Part shown: positions 61,663 through 64,000 of the stretch, in pieces
How positions within the stretch are numbered: position 1 is the first letter of the stretch
Layout of the letters: every line of letters starts with the position of its first letter
Assembly: GCA_963770765.1 (NCBI GenBank)
Contig: CAVYQS010000007.1
Coordinates: 310,001 to 374,000, forward strand
Length of the DNA: 64,000 nt
Origin: CAVPCY01 sp963770765
Lineage (GTDB): Bacteria > Actinomycetota > Coriobacteriia > Anaerosomatales > PHET01
Direction of reading: 5' to 3'
The notes under the pieces: generated by a model
Database searches by the model: none
Told to the model about the DNA's origin: nothing
What the model saw: only the letters and a program-made list of their open reading frames with translations
Program-made: the position numbers and the translations under genes

Positions 61663-61944
61663 ATGGGTTGTTGTCTGTTCGCCATACTGCTCGCTGGTGC
61701 ACCGCGACTCGCATTCCTTCTGTGGTGGCTCGTCGACTCCGCACGTTTCCAGCTCACGTTCAGCAACTTCATCTGGCCGCTCGCCGGTCTGATCTTCGTC
61801 CCGTGGACGACGATCATGTACGTGATCGTGTATCCCGGTGGGATCAACTGGTTCGACTGGCTCTGGATCGCGCTCGCCCTGGTGATCGACATCGGTACCT
61901 ACGGCGGCAACTGGCAGGCGCGTCAACGCCGGGCAACCTCGTAG
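61663..61944 (+). CDS. Small integral membrane protein, unknown function
   Basis: 93 residues from ATG 61663 with GAGGGGG 6 bases upstream. Three hydrophobic segments: MGCCLFAILLAG then LAFLLWWLV, FIWPLAGLIFVPWTTIMYV, and WFDWLWIALALVIDIGTY. Short basic C-terminus (QARQRR). Similar small proteins occur widely without a known role. It is followed by a hairpin. Confidence 0.7.
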   Translation: MGCCLFAILLAGAPRLAFLLWWLVDSARFQLTFSNFIWPLAGLIFVPWTTIMYVIVYPGGINWFDWLWIALALVIDIGTYGGNWQARQRRATS

Positions 61945-61991
61945 GGCGGTCGTGCCCGTCGAGTTCTCGCGGACTGAGCTATAGACGCAGG

Positions 61992-62013
61992 CCCCCGACC
62001 GATCGGTCGGGGG
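61992..62013. terminator. Hairpin terminator after the small membrane protein
   Basis: CCCCCGACC and GGTCGGGGG pair around GATC, 47 bases after the stop. The core CCGACCGATCGGTCGG is itself palindromic. No T-run follows. Confidence 0.55.
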
Positions 62014-62087
62014 GCGCTACGCAGGAGCCGGCCGGCAGCGAGTCGGTCGCGACGGTCTTGCCCATCGCCTTCGCGTAGTATTGACGC

Positions 62088-63350
62088 ATGAGCGACACGG
62101 CGCCCCCGGCATTCCACGTCATGGCGAAGCCCACAGGGGCCCGCTGCAACCTGCGCTGCGACTACTGCTTCTTCCTCGAGAAGTCCGAGCTGTACCCGGG
62201 CAGCGACTTCCGCATGACCGACGAGGTCATGGAGTCCTTCGTGCGCCAGACCATCGCCGCGCAGCAGGTGCCCTTCGTGACACTGGCGTGGCAAGGCGGC
62301 GAGCCCACGTTGATGGGCCTCGACTTCTTCCGGCGCGCACTCGAGACCGAGCGTGACGCCCTTCCCGACGGTTGGGCTGTCGAGCGCACGATCCAGACGA
62401 ACGGCACGCTCCTCGACGACGAGTGGGCCGCCTTCCTGGCGCAGAACGAGATCCTCGTGGGGCTCAGCCTGGACGGGCCTCGCGATCTGCACGACGCCTA
62501 CCGTCACGACGGCACCGGCCACTCCGTCTTCGACAGGGTCGAGGCCGCCGCCCGGTTGCTGCAGAAACATGGTGCCGAGTTCAACGTGCTGTGCACGATC
62601 AACGCGGCGAACGCGAGCCGCCCCTTGGACGTCTACCGCTACTTCCGAGACGAGCTCGGCGCACGCTACCTGCAGTTCATCCCGATCGTCGAGGTCGCGA
62701 CGCCACCCGCCGACGGTCTGGCCGGCACCGTGACCGAGCGGAGCGTCCCACCGCTCGCGTACGGGGAGTTCCTCTCGGCGATCTTCGACGAGTGGGTCCG
62801 CAATGACGTCGGGGAGATGTTCGTGCAGTTCTTCGACGGCGTGCTCGCCGCCTACCTGCGCGGCTACTCGTCGCTGTGCGTCTTGCGCCCCACGTGTGGT
62901 GAAGGCGTGGCGCTCGAACACAATGGCGACGTGTACTCGTGCGACCACTTCGTCGACGAGCCGTATCTGCTCGGCAACATCATGGAGACGCCGCTCGGCG
63001 AGCTCGTGCGCTCAGACAAGCAGCAGGCGTTCGGCGAAGCGAAGCGCGACACGCTCCCCGGCTACTGCCGGGAGTGCGAGTTCCTGTTCGCGTGCAACGG
63101 GGAGTGTCCCAAGAACCGCATCGCGCTCACGCCCGGCGGAGAGCCCGGACTCAACTACCTGTGCGAGGGATTGAAGCACTTCTTCGCGCACACCGACCGC
63201 CACATGAAGGCGATGGCAGCGCTGCTTCGAGAAGGGCGCTCCGCCGACCAGATCATGGTCATTCTCGCCGAGGAGGCCGCCCGTACCGGCCGCAACGACC
63301 CGTGTCCGTGCGGCAGCGGCAACAAGTACAAAGCCTGCTGCGGCAGGTAG
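62088..63350 (+). CDS. Anaerobic sulfatase-maturase-like radical SAM/SPASM enzyme with SEC-C tail
   Basis: 420 residues. CNLRCDYCFFLEK near residue 20 is the radical SAM cluster, LAWQGGEPTLMG the SAM-binding motif and QTNGTLLDDEW the next loop. The SPASM region has CVLRPTCGEG, CDHFV and CRECEFLFACNGECPKNR, ligands for two extra clusters. Such enzymes oxidise a Cys or Ser of sulfatases to formylglycine. The C-terminus RNDPCPCGSGNKYKACCG is a SEC-C zinc motif, known as a protein-binding tail. No sulfatase is in the window. Confidence 0.9.
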   Translation: MSDTAPPAFHVMAKPTGARCNLRCDYCFFLEKSELYPGSDFRMTDEVMESFVRQTIAAQQVPFVTLAWQGGEPTLMGLDFFRRALETERDALPDGWAVERTIQTNGTLLDDEWAAFLAQNEILVGLSLDGPRDLHDAYRHDGTGHSVFDRVEAAARLLQKHGAEFNVLCTINAANASRPLDVYRYFRDELGARYLQFIPIVEVATPPADGLAGTVTERSVPPLAYGEFLSAIFDEWVRNDVGEMFVQFFDGVLAAYLRGYSSLCVLRPTCGEGVALEHNGDVYSCDHFVDEPYLLGNIMETPLGELVRSDKQQAFGEAKRDTLPGYCRECEFLFACNGECPKNRIALTPGGEPGLNYLCEGLKHFFAHTDRHMKAMAALLREGRSADQIMVILAEEAARTGRNDPCPCGSGNKYKACCGR

Positions 63351-63430
63351 CACCCGGCGACGCCTGCCACTGCCCGTGACATGCGAACTGAAGCACAGGA
63401 GACCCACAATCGACAGATGCGGTTTGGGTA

Positions 63431-63446
63431 CTTACCTTGTGGTAAG
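63431..63446. promoter_or_regulatory. Palindromic operator upstream of the last lipoprotein gene
   Basis: CTTACC-TTGT-GGTAAG (6-bp arms, 4-base centre) lies 80 bases before the ATG at 63526. The flanks GGGTA and GTACCC extend the symmetry with a 2-base offset. It matches the element at 60748. Confidence 0.6.
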
Positions 63447-63525
63447 AGTACCCTTACGGGAGTGCTCCTCTGATTGCGTTGCGACGAGAGCGCGCGACGC
63501 CGTCACTCGGAAGGAGAGGGCAGGC

Positions 63526-64000
63526 ATGCGTAGAACAAGATGGTCTCTGGCGGTTCTCATGGTCTGTACTGGCCACGGTGGCCGTGGCCGGGTGCGCACC
63601 CCAGACGCCGACCGCAGTCGATCCGGTGACCGAAGAGATCGAGGCGCAGACCGATCAGCAGCAGAGCACCGTCGACGATGCACTGAACTCCGCTCAGGCC
63701 ACGGTCAACGAGCTCATCACCATCGGCGACGGGCTTGAGACGCGTATCGACGGGCTGCAGGTGAAGTCCGGTCTGCAGGAGATACAGCGCAAATTGACCC
63801 GGGCTCTCGAGCAGACCGGAGACGCCAAGGTCGCCGCGGTCGAGGAGATATCCAGCGCGTTAAACGATCTGATCTCGAGAATCGAGACCGCAGCGAGCAA
63901 GGCGCCCGCAGGCGGAGAACTCCAGACCGAACTGAACGGATACGCACAGCAGCTCAAGGACGTGCAGGCGTCGCTGACCGAGGCCGCGTCCGGCGCCACC
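63526..64000 (+). CDS. Coiled-coil lipoprotein, signal peptide frameshifted, 3' end outside window
   Basis: GGAAGGAGAGGG precedes the ATG at 63526. The first frame reads MRRTRWSLAVLMV. Skipping one base near 63565 gives VLATVAVAGCAPQTP, a complete lipoprotein box, and the frame then stays open to the window end. The mature part is helical and coiled-coil-like (EEIEAQTDQQQSTVDDALN, AVEEISSALNDLISRIETA), possibly a periplasm-like or wall-layer scaffold. Role unknown. The operator at 63431 suggests control by the TetR protein. Confidence 0.7.

Overview
This looks like chromosomal DNA of a GC-rich anaerobic actinobacterium that lives on amino acids, most plausibly a member of Coriobacteriia (OPB41/Anaerosomatales-like). 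That placement is inference. It rests on the very high GC at third codon positions, frequent GTG/TTG starts behind strong GGAGG sites, and the metabolic content: ornithine, arginine and tryptophan catabolism, a Dcu carrier, an anSME-type radical SAM enzyme and an ADP-forming acyl-CoA synthetase. No transposase, integrase, tRNA, rRNA or CRISPR array was seen.

Layout. 1-4000: a secreted GH26 beta-mannanase cut by the window edge, a small multidrug-export-like protein, a yybP-ykoY (Mn) riboswitch driving a CaCA antiporter, and a wrecked lipoprotein gene. 4-14.6 kb: a class IV aminotransferase, tryptophanase, a GAF/PAS/SpoIIE phosphatase coupled to a membrane-fused spermidine synthase homologue, and an acyl-CoA synthetase/GNAT fusion interrupted by one frameshift. 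14.6-20.6 kb: a D-Ala-D-Ala carboxypeptidase, then a MarR regulator with a perfect 16-bp palindromic operator and a heterodimeric ABC exporter. 20.6-31 kb (minus strand apart from a CDF transporter): a duplicated membrane protein, two overlapping radical SAM genes, cardiolipin synthase, a PASTA protein, a BenE-like carrier and an SDR protein.

31-42 kb is the metabolic core. A tight minus-strand operon ord-ortA-ortB-oraS-oraE-arcC-reactivase-orr, followed by a small conserved gene and arcA, encodes the complete oxidative ornithine (Stickland) branch: L-ornithine to D-ornithine, 2,4-diaminopentanoate, 2-amino-4-oxopentanoate, then acetyl-CoA plus alanine. Arginine deiminase and carbamate kinase are beside it; ornithine carbamoyltransferase, needed to join the two, is not in the window. 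Acetyl-CoA could feed the acyl-CoA synthetase (ATP) or the citrate synthase at 47.5 kb.

42-51 kb: an RlpA-like wall protein; an overlapping three-gene unit (membrane chelatase-like, rifampin-phosphotransferase-like dikinase, PlsY-like acyltransferase) of unknown purpose; citrate synthase; YihY; TerC. 51-60 kb: small membrane and lipid-binding proteins, a tandem alpha/beta hydrolase whose second domain lacks its serine, a four-PASTA protein, and an amino-acid/peptide unit (Dcu carrier, M20 dipeptidase, APC permease). 60-64 kb: a TRIC-family channel, a TetR regulator, a small membrane protein, an anSME-like enzyme with SEC-C tail, and a lipoprotein running off the end. Related CTTACC-N4-GGTAAG palindromes lie upstream of tetR and the lipoprotein, with a weaker one before the TRIC gene, suggesting a local regulon.

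Four otherwise intact genes each carry one apparent extra base (near 13514, 50557, 59441 and 63565) and one small gene carries several shifts, so sequence quality should be checked before any of them is called dead.
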